Shown one piece after another: positions 9,757 through 17,976 of a stretch of 24,013 bases of DNA. Every line of letters begins with the position of its first letter. The first letter of the stretch is position 1. Both the position numbers and the translations under genes were made by a program. The notes below the pieces were generated by a model. It did not search any database, had not been told where the DNA came from, and saw only the letters and a list, made by a program, of their open reading frames with translations. Origin of the DNA: Collodictyon triciliatum (Eukaryota; CRuMs); NCBI GenBank assembly GCA_043381765.1, contig JBHJMP010001103.1:1-24013 (forward strand). Direction: 5' to 3'.

Positions 9757-10125
9757 CTCAAGCCAATCACCCACGGGCAGTGAGATAAAAAGAGGCTATT
9801 GGAGAAAGGACTGAAAGGCTGAAGGCTCAAGCCATCGACCCACCTGCAGCAAGGAGCAAGAAAGCACTAAAGAAAGGACTGAAATGCCTCGGACTGAACC
9901 CACTGACCCACGGGGAGAGAGATAACAAGATGGTCCTGGAAAGTGCTTAAGGTGTGAACTCAAGCCACCGACCCACTGGGAGAACGGAAGAAAGGGGCTA
10001 CTGGAGAGAGTGCTGAAGGTGCGAACTCAAGCCACCGACCCACGGGGAGCACAGCAGAAAGAGGCTACTAGAGAGAGGACTTCAAGGCTGAGGGCTGAAG
10101 CCACCAACCCATGGGCGACAAGATA
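9757..10125 (+). repeat. ~68-bp minisatellite in Helitron copy 1
   Basis: Six degenerate units begin CTCAAGCCACCGACCCACG, the last being partial, with an inner GAGCAAGAGGCTAC...GGACTGAAAGGCTGAGGG part. A matching array of the same total length lies in copy 2. Confidence 0.8.
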
Positions 10126-10139
10126 GGTATGAATATGAT

Positions 10140-10347
10140 GCTCAGTATTAGTTTCTCTGACTTATTTATCATTTATCTTTATTTTTTCTATTTCTTTTTT
10201 CTTTTATCATTTATCTTTATTTTTCTATTTATTTTTCCCTTTTTCTTCTTTTTTCTTTTTTCTTTTTCTTTTCTATTTTTTCTATTTTTTCTATTTTTTC
10301 TATTTTTTATTTTATTTTTTACTTTATTTTTTTACTTTTTTTTAACC
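10140..10347 (+). repeat. Pyrimidine-rich tract near the 3' end of Helitron copy 1
   Basis: TTTCTATTTTTT and TTATTTTTCT units occupy the same position as the much longer tract in copy 2. Confidence 0.8.
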
Positions 10348-10356
10348 CTTCTCAAT

Positions 10357-10384
10357 CCCGGTGCGAGTTAGGGTGCTCATCTAG
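10357..10384 (+). other. Helitron copy 1 3' terminus
   Basis: CCCG...GGG imperfect hairpin, 7-nt spacer, CTAG. The stem is weaker than in copy 2 because of substitutions. Confidence 0.6.
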
Positions 10385-10961
10385 TCTATACCATAAATTT
10401 TTGATAGTTTGTGTGTGGTAATGAAGCAAATTTCCCATGGGAACGATCCATTCTATACCTCACAATGTGAATAAATGCGGTGATGACAATGAGATACAGA
10501 GTTGAGAGAAGCAAAAAAAAAAACCACAATGAATATGAAAAAGTGTCCTTTGCATAGAAACGATAAACTCCTAGAGAGAAAAAAAAAGACACATAGTCTA
10601 GAAAATGATATTATTAAACTGACGTTCTTTTCTTCTTCTCTCAACCCATCAGATTCTGAAGCCAGAAAAAAACACGCCCACTGATCGTACGCAAACCAGG
10701 GAAGGTCGACGCAGCCAATGCAGAGAGCCAAAAGGCTACTTGACCACATTCCTTTACCACACATGTTATGCACTGAGACACACCGACGATCAAGACGCCA
10801 GCTGCCACAGACCCGTGAGTCAACAAAATACTAATAAGACGGAGCGAGTTCTTTGATACAAATAATAATAATTGTAATAAGTAAACGAATAAAAAAGACG
10901 GAGCGAGATTTTTCAAACAAATATCAATAATAATAGAGACGAATAAAAAAGATGGAGCGGG

Positions 10962-11330
10962 CTCAACCCGCCGACCCACCGACAGCAAGGAGCAAGAGAC
11001 TACAAGAGAGGAAGGACTGAAAGGTTGAGGGCTCAACCTGCCGACCCACCGACAGCAAGGAACAAGAAACTACAGGAGAGAGGACTGCAAGTCTGCGGGC
11101 TCAACCCTAACCCACTGGTAGCAAGGAGCAAGAGGCACTGAAGAAAGGACTGAAAGGCCTCAGGCTCAAGCCACCGACCAATGGGCAACAAGGGAGCAAG
11201 AAGCTACGGGAGAGGGTACTGCAAGGCTGAGGGCTCAAGCCACCAACCCACGGGCAGCATGGGAGCAACATGCTACTGGAGAAAAGTGTTGAAAGGCTCG
11301 GGCTCAAGCCATCGACCAACGGGTGGCAAG
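10962..11330 (+). repeat. ~68-bp minisatellite in Helitron copy 2
   Basis: Units again begin CTCAAGCCACCGACC or CTCAACCxGCCGACCC. The array spans 369 bp, like the array of copy 1, and ends in the same junction into TATGAATATGATG. Confidence 0.8.
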
Positions 11331-11389
11331 GTATATATGAATATGATGATCAGTATTATTTGCTCTGATTCGTTTATGTTTTCTTCTTG

Positions 11390-12687
11390 ATTTATGTTTT
11401 CTTTTTCATTTTCATTTTTTTTATTTTCATTTCCATTTCCTTTTTCTTTTTCATTTTCCTTTTCCTTTTTTTTTCATTTTTTCATTTACATTTACATTAA
11501 CATTTCCCTTTCTTTCTTTTCTTTTTCTTTTCTTTTTCTTTTCTTTTTCTTTTCTTTTCTTTTCTTTTCTTTTTCTTTTCTTTTTCTTTTTCTTTTTCTT
11601 TTTCTTTTTCTTTTTCTTTTTCTTTTCTTTTCTTTTTCTTTTCTTTTTCTTTTTCTTTTTCTTTTTATTTTCCATTTCCTTTCTTTTTCTTTTTATTTTC
11701 CATTCTCTTTTCATTTCATTTCCTTGTTCATTTTCATTTTCATTTTCATTTTGATTATAGTTTTCATTTTTCTTTGTCATTTTCCTTCTCCTTTTTTTCT
11801 TTTTCATATACCTTATTCTTTATTTTTCATTTTCAATTTCATTTTCATTTTCATTTTCATTTTCATTTTCATTTTCATTTTCATTTTCATTTTTCCTTTT
11901 TTTTCTTTTTCGTATTCATTTTGTTTTTCCTTTTTCATTTTTTCTTTTCATTTTCCTTTTCCTTTTCCTTTTCCTTTTCCTTTTCCTTTTCCTTTTCCTT
12001 TTCCTTTTCCTTTTCCTTTTCCTTTTCCTTTTCCTTTTCCTTTTCCTTTTTTCTTTTTAATTTTCCTTTTCCTTTTTTCTTTTTAATTTTCTTTTCATTT
12101 CCTTTCTCATTCTCTTTTCTTTTTCTCTTTCCTTTTTACTTTTTCATATTGATTTTATTTTTCCTTATTTTCTTTTCATTTTCATTATAATTTTCATTTT
12201 TCTTTGTCATTTTCCTTCTCCTTTTTTCTTTTTCTTTTTCATATAACTTATTCTTTATTTTTCATTTTCTTTGTCATATTCATTTTCTTTTCCTTTTTTC
12301 TTTTCATTTTTATTTTCATTTTCTTTTCCTTTTCCTTTTCATTTTTATTTTCCTTTTCCTTTTTTTCTTTTTAATTTTCTTTTCATTTTCCTTTCTCATA
12401 TTCATTTTCTATTTCCTTTTTCTTTTCTTTCCTTTTCATTTCCTTTCTCATTCTCTTTTCTTTTTCTCTTTCCTTTTTCCTTTTCATTTCCATTTTCTTT
12501 TCCATTTTCTTTTCATTTTTTCTTTTTCTTTTTCCTTTTTTTTTCATTTTCTTCTTTTTCCTTTTTTCCTTTTTTACTTTTTCATATTCATTTTGTTTTT
12601 CCTTTTTTCTTTTCATTTTCCTTATCCTTTTTTTTCTTTTTCATTTTCTTTTTCATTTTCTTTTTTTTTATACTCTTTTTCTCTCTT
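11390..12687 (+). repeat. 1.3-kb polypyrimidine tract (TTTTCx hexamers) in Helitron copy 2
   Basis: Blocks of TTTTCA, TTTTCC, TTTTTC and TTTTC repeats. Perfect runs are (CATTTT)n at about 11832-11895 and (CCTTTT)n at about 11951-12045. Long Phe/Ser/Pro and Lys/Glu/Asn reading frames across it are artefacts. Confidence 0.95.
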
Positions 12688-12694
12688 TCTCGAT

Positions 12695-12723
12695 CCCGAT
12701 GCGGAGCTCGGGTACATATCTAG
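12695..12723 (+). other. Helitron copy 2 3' terminus
   Basis: Five-base-pair hairpin CCCGA/TCGGG with an 8-nt loop, 7-nt spacer TACATAT, terminal CTAG, then host T. Confidence 0.75.
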
Positions 12724-12832
12724 TATGTAATATAATCGGGTTAATTTATTGAACCACATCATATTATCGTCCATTTTATTTACCATCATAGTGTTTTTAC
12801 TATATTTTAAACCATATTAGATGTGACTAAAG

Positions 12833-12963
12833 CACTCCATTTATGTATCAAGAGTTATCTATCAGAGAGTTAGAGCTTCCTGTCATCCTGCCTAAACTTC
12901 TCCAAGGGATACAACTGCACATAGACCACCCCATTCCTGAATTTGAAAACAAGGATTTTTAAG
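12833..12963 (+). CDS. TELO2: TELO2-like exon with LL-G-Q-HI motif
   Basis: Directly downstream of the Helitrons, after ACTAAAG, this frame reads ELELPVILPKLLQGIQLHID and then HPIPEFENKDF-stop. It resembles the Tel2 HEAT pair 'LL.Gvq.hL.sp...vR.lGM'. The expected GM..AE part is missing and TAA comes just before a GTAACC donor-like site. Confidence 0.45.
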
Positions 12964-15030
12964 TAACCCCTTAACATAATTTTCCATTAAAATAAGAAAA
13001 GAAAAGGATCGGTTGATATAGTCATGCATGCCAAGATACATTTGGCTTTCACTGTCCAAGATTTAAAATCATATAACATAAAATATTACAAGTATAAAAA
13101 AATATCCCTAGCCTCTACTTGGTGGCAGCGCGGCTCTATTAACAGGAAATATATCATTTTCGCATCAAAGGGAACTGCAGAAATTTATTCCAAGTTCTTA
13201 GATCCGTCAAATCTCCTGAAGCTTCTTTCAGAAGACGAATCAATTGAACAACAGATAATGGAAGAGTTATCACCTCAGTTGACTGATTTTAAATATCAAA
13301 AATTATCTCAAATGACTCTTTTGAGACGAAGGAAACACAGCTAGGTTTACTTGTTCATTTTTCATACATTACAGACTTTGATAAACAATTTAATTTTTTG
13401 ATGTTGCATTGCTATTCATTTTTCCATATATATATATTTCTTTTTTTTTTTTAAAAAAAAAGTTCTTTTCTTGAAATCATAGTCGATGACCCCGATAGAC
13501 TTGTGTTCAACCAGAGAAATAATGACGACACCCAAGGCAGCAGCTCTGGCTTTGGTAGTGATGACAGCTTCGTCCCGTACGATTTGAAAGATGACCCAAA
13601 GAGTGGAAACCCAAAAAAGGTTCCAAAATATCCTTTTACCTTACTTTGGGGGTTTATCAATCGAAATTAAAAATAAAGACCGTGCCATTAGAGTAGTTTT
13701 CTTCTATATGGGTTGATGTTACTGATTTTCATTTAACAAAATGAAACATATCTGCAGACTTGCTGGGAAGACTTTTGCTCGCAAGACGCAGAACTTGTCG
13801 AGGGTGCTTTGGAAGTTTTTCTGAACAGCTTATTCGCAGCCTAACGAGTTGATCAGGTTTTTCATCTATAAACTGTTTGAATTCATTTTTTTTCTTTCTT
13901 TCATAGAACGGTTTCAAAGACTTTTCTTTTTAGAAAAGAAAGCTTGATACTCTTCTTGAACTTCAGATATGTATGTAATTATTATTTTTTAAAAGAAAAA
14001 ATTTCAGATGAGCTCTGAATTTCGTTTTGTAAAAGTATGATGCATATCGAAAACGAATTCGGCTTGTCAGATTTTCGCGAACGATAAAAAAAGAATCCCT
14101 GATGCTTTGATTGTGTCCTGTCCGTTACAAGAAGCAAGGTAACATACTTGATATATTATCTGCAATATAAATAGGTGATCTTATAATTGCTTGATTATTG
14201 TCTTTTTTTTTTAAAGAACATTTTTGTATAAGAACACTCCTTTTTCACTTTTCTCTTATCGTGACTAATATTTTACTGAAATTAAGTGGTGTATTCGAGA
14301 TACGATGGCATGCAAACCAAAGCCAACATCTTCACCATCCTGCACAAAATTAAAAGAAGAATAAAAAAAAGTGGTGTATTCGAGACGATTCACCTGTTTT
14401 TTTTTTTTTAAAAAAAAAAAATTCTTTAATGTGTTTCTTTTAACGATGACTATCTCACGGTTTTTCATGCTCCAATTTTATGGGCGTGAGTATGGAATTT
14501 CACACCGAATTCTGATATGTGAAGTGATCGAGTCATCCACACCAGAAATTTCAAATATCCATGTGCGTTGTGATTTCAATTTGAAAAAAAAAATAAGTAT
14601 GACAAAAAATGAATAAATATTCATATGTTTGTTTTAGAGAAAGCGTCTAATAAAACTACATTTCTTTAATTTGTTATATAAAAATTAACAGATGACCGAA
14701 ATGAACAAGCTTGCTGAAAATGAGGTTTCCATGAAACTCAATATGAATTTATGTGCATATGAAGTTGTATTTTTGCAAACTTTGAATCATCTATGCCAAA
14801 AAAAAGTAATAATAAAAAGCCCATCTCCAAAAATTAAAATGCTCCAGAAGGATTCAAAAATTGGCCCTCCCATCCAAAAAGTCGGTATAAACGCAAGAAT
14901 CATATACAAGAAACCGAAGGCAGTCTATTATGCTCCAATGCCATTTCATAATCTAGCACTCTTGTTCTTTTATGTGATTTTTGAAAATCATGATGAAAAT
15001 CCAGCAAGGTGTATTAACAATATTGAATAA
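12833..15030 (+). CDS. TELO2: 3' half of TELO2/Tel2-like gene, multi-exon, possibly damaged
   Basis: Tel2 is a HEAT-repeat protein that, with Tti1 and Tti2, helps PIKK kinases (ATM, ATR, mTOR) fold via Hsp90. Four family landmarks appear in the right order: an acidic Ser-rich stretch then SDDSFVPYDLKDD (13461 exon); PDALIVSCPLQEAR (14071 exon); LQFYGREYGISHRILICEVI (14446 exon), matching the family's FY..nYS.rqR.diL.vi; and FHNLALLFFYVIFENHD (14692 exon), matching the family's FFyPLL segment. Exons are separated by AT-rich introns with GT and AG ends. Not all junctions keep phase, an in-frame stop follows the 12833 exon, and the last Tel2 helices after FFYPLL are not seen. The gene is therefore either partly decayed, mis-sequenced at homopolymers, or has junctions I could not place. 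Confidence 0.7.
13024..13344 (+). CDS. Hypothetical 106-codon frame between two TELO2-like exons
   Basis: Its codon choice looks natural and its C-terminal 60 residues are helical and charged (LSEDESIEQQIMEELSPQL). The 5' part may be intron, since an acceptor-like CCCTAG stands at about 13110. It does not match the part of Tel2 expected here (the acidic linker). It may be a lineage-specific exon, part of an insertion, or chance. Confidence 0.3.
   Translation: MHAKIHLAFTVQDLKSYNIKYYKYKKISLASTWWQRGSINRKYIIFASKGTAEIYSKFLDPSNLLKLLSEDESIEQQIMEELSPQLTDFKYQKLSQMTLLRRRKHS
13461..13670 (+). CDS. TELO2: TELO2-like exon carrying the VPYD motif
   Basis: The frame runs from AGT at 13461 to TAA at 13668-13670. 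It reads DPDRLVF, an Asp/Asn/Ser-rich linker, then SDDSFVPYDLKDD and KKVPKYPFTLLWGFI. In Tel2 proteins the SDDEFVPYD motif precedes a Pro-x-Tyr-(L/V)-R-D helix, and the KVPKYP...LLWGFI text fits that place. The 5' boundary is probably CATAG|TCGATG at 13490 or the AG after the A-run at 13461. Confidence 0.8.
   Translation, partial: SSFLEIIVDDPDRLVFNQRNNDDTQGSSSGFGSDDSFVPYDLKDDPKSGNPKKVPKYPFTLLWGFINRN
13758..13844 (+). CDS. TELO2: TELO2-like exon, HEAT helix pair
   Basis: After CATATCTGCAG the frame reads CSQDAELVEGALEVFLNSLF and ends in TAA at 13842. It fits the Tel2 helix following 'LIR.qp.eL..va.el...Ll'. The stop implies a donor or an indel before it. Confidence 0.5.
   Translation, partial: TCWEDFCSQDAELVEGALEVFLNSLFAA
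14071..14138 (+). CDS. TELO2: TELO2-like exon with ALIVSCPLQEA
   Basis: Bounded by TTGTCAG| and |GTAACA. The 68-nt exon reads IFANDKKRIPDALIVSCPLQ then EAR. The family has 'R..aL.a..v..P..va.YL' here. It leaves phase 2. Confidence 0.65.
14301..14368 (+). mobile_element. Short plus-strand retroposed insert with 17-bp target-site duplication
   Basis: AAGTGGTGTATTCGAGA stands at 14284-14300 and at 14369-14385. The 68 bp between them ends in GAAGAATAAAAAA, an A-tail with an AATAAA signal. The insert contains a short frame from ATG 14304 ending at TAA just before the A-run, so it could be the 3' tip of a processed mRNA or of a LINE. It sits in the intron between the 14071 and 14446 exons of the TELO2-like gene. 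Confidence 0.65.
14446..14562 (+). CDS. TELO2: TELO2-like exon with FY..EY.ISHR motif
   Basis: Reads FMLQFYGREYGISHRILICE then VIESSTPEISNIH, ending before GTGCGT in phase 0, which matches the phase-0 acceptor at 14691. In Tel2 the segment 'FY..NYS.RQR.DIL.V...A.ELS' has the same spacing. The start is uncertain because no AG acceptor is close upstream; a T12A11 run sits there. Confidence 0.7.
14692..15030 (+). CDS. TELO2: TELO2-like C-terminal exon
   Basis: After AATTAACAG an open frame of 112 codons runs to TAA 15028-15030. Its end carries VGINARIIYKKPKA and NLALLFFYVIFENHD, matching Tel2's basic 'RI..KTRR' stretch followed by 'F..vA..FFyPLL..fD'. A donor at 15009 (GCAAG|GTGTAT) just after ENPAR could lead to a further exon, because about 100-150 residues of the usual C-terminus are missing. 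None is recognised between here and 15434. Confidence 0.65.
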   Translation: MTEMNKLAENEVSMKLNMNLCAYEVVFLQTLNHLCQKKVIIKSPSPKIKMLQKDSKIGPPIQKVGINARIIYKKPKAVYYAPMPFHNLALLFFYVIFENHDENPARCINNIE

Positions 15031-15117
15031 ACATTCTGCTTCATTAATGTGAAGATGAATACATTTTGATAGTCACGGATTAAGAAACAAAACAAAAGAA
15101 AATAAGTGTAAAGATAA

Positions 15118-15312
15118 ATTGTAAAGAAAAGAAATTAAAAGAAAATAAATGGAAGGAAAAGAAATTAAAAGAAAATAAATGGAAAGAAAAGAAATGGAAA
15201 GAAAAGAAATGGAAAGAAAAGAAATGGAAAGAAAAGAAATGGAAAGAAAAGAAATGGGAAGAAAAGAAATGGAAAGAAAAGAAATGGAAAGAAAAGAAAT
15301 GGAAAGAAAAGA
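15118..15312 (+). repeat. 15-bp minisatellite GGAAAGAAAAGAAAT
   Basis: Near-perfect tandem units, about a dozen, with slightly diverged TTAAAAGAAAATAAA units at the left edge. A purine-rich + strand, opposite to the other simple repeats in the window. Its minus frames (FLSIS repeats) are artefacts. Confidence 0.9.
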
Positions 15313-15721
15313 AGACAAAAGAAATGAAGGAACAATCATTATCGTGCTTTAGCTTCGAAGAAAACGGAACTTGTGTCCGTCGAAAACTCGTCCGCAGCTG
15401 CGTTGAGGGATAGTCTAACAAGGGTGGATTTCTATTTTTTTTTTCCTGATAGTTTTTTTTTATTATAAAAATCTTAGCTGTTGAGCCCACCTCAAGAATC
15501 TTTCGTTCAACCATCAAGCAAGTAGTTCCAAAGTAGGTGGGGATATGTGGGAGATAGAAAAGGGTAAAAAAACACAGGGATTAAAATAAATGAAGAAAAG
15601 GGAAAAGAGATGTCCTTGAGGCTTGATAAGAGACGCATGGATTTCTTTTGGAGACGCGTGATAGTGTTCCATGAGTATGAGAAAAAATGGATGGGTGGTA
15701 TTGATTGGATGGAGGAGGGGG

Positions 15722-16263
15722 NNNNNNNNNNNNNNNNNNNNNNNNNNNNNNNNNNNNNNNNNNNNNNNNNNNNNNNNNNNNNNNNNNNNNNNNNNNNNNN
15801 NNNNNNNNNNNNNNNNNNNNNNNNNNNNNNNNNNNNNNNNNNNNNNNNNNNNNNNNNNNNNNNNNNNNNNNNNNNNNNNNNNNNNNNNNNNNNNNNNNNN
15901 NNNNNNNNNNNNNNNNNNNNNNNNNNNNNNNNNNNNNNNNNNNNNNNNNNNNNNNNNNNNNNNNNNNNNNNNNNNNNNNNNNNNNNNNNNNNNNNNNNNN
16001 NNNNNNNNNNNNNNNNNNNNNNNNNNNNNNNNNNNNNNNNNNNNNNNNNNNNNNNNNNNNNNNNNNNNNNNNNNNNNNNNNNNNNNNNNNNNNNNNNNNN
16101 NNNNNNNNNNNNNNNNNNNNNNNNNNNNNNNNNNNNNNNNNNNNNNNNNNNNNNNNNNNNNNNNNNNNNNNNNNNNNNNNNNNNNNNNNNNNNNNNNNNN
16201 NNNNNNNNNNNNNNNNNNNNNNNNNNNNNNNNNNNNNNNNNNNNNNNNNNNNNNNNNNNNNNN
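15722..16263. other. Assembly gap (N)
   Basis: 542 N residues inside the retroelement. Left edge GGAGGAGGGGG is GC/purine-rich. Confidence 0.99.
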
Positions 16264-16448
16264 CGATATGTGTCTTAAAACCAAAATATATTGCAAATCC
16301 TCCGAGGCGAAGGGAAAGAAAGATTCTTTGAGCCACCCTTCAAGACGGGGAACGTCAGTCCCCCAATGCGCTCATAGGCAGAGCGCCGGGCCGCACTGGG
16401 CGAATTAAAAGGAAGAGGCGGAGGTGTAACCCTCCTCCACAGACACGT

Positions 16449-17219
16449 CTATGGCCTTTGTGTTGACGTGTGGCTGGTGCGGTTCGTAGTTACCGGCTTC
16501 ACTTGCATATGGCGGACTCCCTGCCTGCAGGGCGAATCCTGAGTCTTGCGAGGCTGCGTGGTTGTGGCAGCTCCTTTTTGCGGCATGTTCAGCTTGACCA
16601 CGAGCGAGACGACGTCGGCGAGAGACTGGCCGCGTGTACGGATGTGGTTGGAAAGCATGCCTTCACGATACTTGTGCTCGTTGGAGTGGGTACTCTCGCT
16701 GCTGTTGTGGGTGCGCTCCCGTTTTGTTCCGGTCTGCTCCGGCGTGTGGGCGGCCGTGGAGGCGAGTCTTTGGAACACAGACGCGGACGCAGATACAAAC
16801 CTCTGGTGGGAGGACATCTGCTGAGCGGCCTTTTCAGCGATAGCAGCTTGGCGTGTTACTCTGCGGGTAGCAGACACACCAGCCTTTATCGCGGAGGTGG
16901 CTGCCTCTGTCGGCTTTGTCTGTTTGAGGGTGCTGCTGAGTGTTGTCTGTTTGCAGACATCGGGGTTGCCGCTCGCCTTCGCTTGAGTGGCGGTGGGCTT
17001 TGTTTGTGTCCACTGTGGGGCGGCGTTGGGTGCGGCTTTGCCTGTGAGCGTGCCTGCCGAGTTGGAGGGCACGTTTGGGTCTTTGTCCGCAGCGGAAGGT
17101 GGGCCTCTTGTGGAGTCTTTGGGGTAGGCGGGGGGTTTGCCTGGGTTGGTATGTGCGCTGACTCTAGAATCGACGCGAGCCGTGGTGTGGCTTTGCCTTT
17201 GTTGTGGCGCAGCGTCCAA
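16449..17219 (-). pseudogene. Retroelement reading frame B, Ser/Thr/Ala/Gln-rich continuation in +1 frame
   Basis: Open for 257 codons but with no Met in its first ~130, so it is unlikely to start alone. It begins where frame A ends (CCCATAAAAATTTGG region) in the +1 frame. The composition is low-complexity Thr/Ala/Lys/Gln, then a more ordered helix with SLADVVSLVVKLNMP. Most simply it is the C-terminal part of the frame A protein after an indel. Confidence 0.4.
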
Positions 17220-17223
17220 ATTT

Positions 17224-17976
17224 TTATGGGAGGGCGGATAGGGCTGCGAAGCTACATCTCGGCCATTTGGGATTTGCCCGATTGGGCGAACTTGTGGTCT
17301 CGCTGCGTGTGTCTTCCGCTAACTGCATAGCGCTGTCTAGCGGTAGCCGCAAGGAAGCTGGCGAGAGAGGCTGTGGCGGGTGGGGCGACCTGTCAGGCAG
17401 GATGTGGAGGCGGCAGGGGATGCTGCGGATGGGGCGGCAGCGGGGGACGCGGTGTGCGTCGTCGGAGTCGAAGGGGACGAGGGCGTTGTCCATGGAGAGG
17501 CCGTGCAGCTGGGCGAAGTGGACGCGGAGGGCGGAGAAGTGGTGGTAGAAGGCAGAGAGGATGGCGTGGCGCGTGCAGCTGGCGGGCAGGAAGTCGATGG
17601 TGGCGACACTGCGGGTGCGGGCCCTGATGAGGGGGCGGAGGGGGCAGTCGTCCAGTTGGAAGGGGTCTCCTGCGGCAAAGCGCTCGGCCGTCTCCCTGCG
17701 GGGGTACGCAATGCCCAGGCCGCTCGACAGGTCGGATGCCAGCAGCACAACGCCCTCCGTGGCGCACTCGTGGATGCGGTGGACTTTGCACAGCTGCTCT
17801 AGCATACGCCGGCATGTGGTGTGCGTCAGTGTCTCAGTGTTGTCACCCACAAGGCACACCACGAACCTAGCCGGTTAGAGTGCCTTCTCCTGCAGCCCCG
17901 CTGCTGGCTCCACCGGTCGCGTCCGGTAGTGCTCGTAGACCACATTTTCGTCGTCAAAGAGAGGCTTGGTTGCCAT
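17224..17976 (-). pseudogene. Retroelement reading frame A, RRM-like, with one in-frame stop
   Basis: ATG at 17976 (leader only 39 nt) starts MATKPLFDDENVVYEHYRTR. After 33 codons a TAA (17875-17877) interrupts, then the same frame stays open for 217 more codons to 17224. Just after the stop the pattern RFVVCLVGDNTETL ... CRRMLEQLCKV ... GVVLLASDLSSGLGIAYP, RRETAERFAAG resembles an RRM-type beta-alpha-beta-beta-alpha fold, as in many LINE ORF1 proteins. Family membership is not proven. The stop indicates decay or a sequencing error. Confidence 0.45.

Larger units (their letters stand above)
8939..10384 (+). mobile_element. Non-autonomous Helitron-like element, copy 1
   Basis: The 3' end reads TGCTCATCTAG at 10374-10384 followed by T, preceded by a weak hairpin (CCCG...GGG, 10357-10373) at the same distance from the end as in copy 2. 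The body is colinear with copy 2: shared block from about 9004 (GAAGCAAATTTC), AGACGGAGCGAG motifs, a minisatellite, an AATATGATG...CAGTATTA block and a pyrimidine tract. The 5' end is uncertain; TC at 8939 (TCAAATATATAG) is the best candidate, but the base before it is T rather than the usual A. There is no Rep/helicase frame, so mobility would depend on proteins from elsewhere. Confidence 0.65.
10385..12723 (+). mobile_element. Non-autonomous Helitron-like element, copy 2
   Basis: It starts TCTATACCATAA directly after CTAG of copy 1 and ends TACATATCTAG at 12713-12723, followed by T. The 3' hairpin is CCCGA (12695-12699) / TCGGG (12708-12712), 11 nt from the end. A 5' TC, a 3' CTRR and a short hairpin about 11 nt before the end, next to a host T, are the defining ends of Helitrons. 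No coding capacity is seen. It is longer than copy 1 because of a 1.3-kb pyrimidine tract. Confidence 0.75.

Noticed and set aside
9454-9774. Tyr/Leu/Ile/Phe repeat frame on the minus strand
   Set aside because: Translation of the (AAAT)n microsatellite.
9757-11330. CRISPR array
   Set aside because: Units are degenerate and contiguous with no unique spacers, and the context is eukaryotic.
11394-12723. Frames of 118-230 codons in the Helitron pyrimidine tract
   Set aside because: Pure TTTTCx repeat translation.
15073-15517. FLSIS-repeat frames on the minus strand
   Set aside because: Translation of the 15-bp minisatellite.
15610-16408. Frames of 208-260 codons over the second gap
   Set aside because: Made almost entirely of N; not evidence of coding.
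16470-17330. 286-codon Cys/Gly/Arg-rich frame on the + strand
   Set aside because: Antisense to the retroelement frames; the poly(A) tail and duplication orientation support the minus strand, and the composition is typical of a GC-rich shadow.
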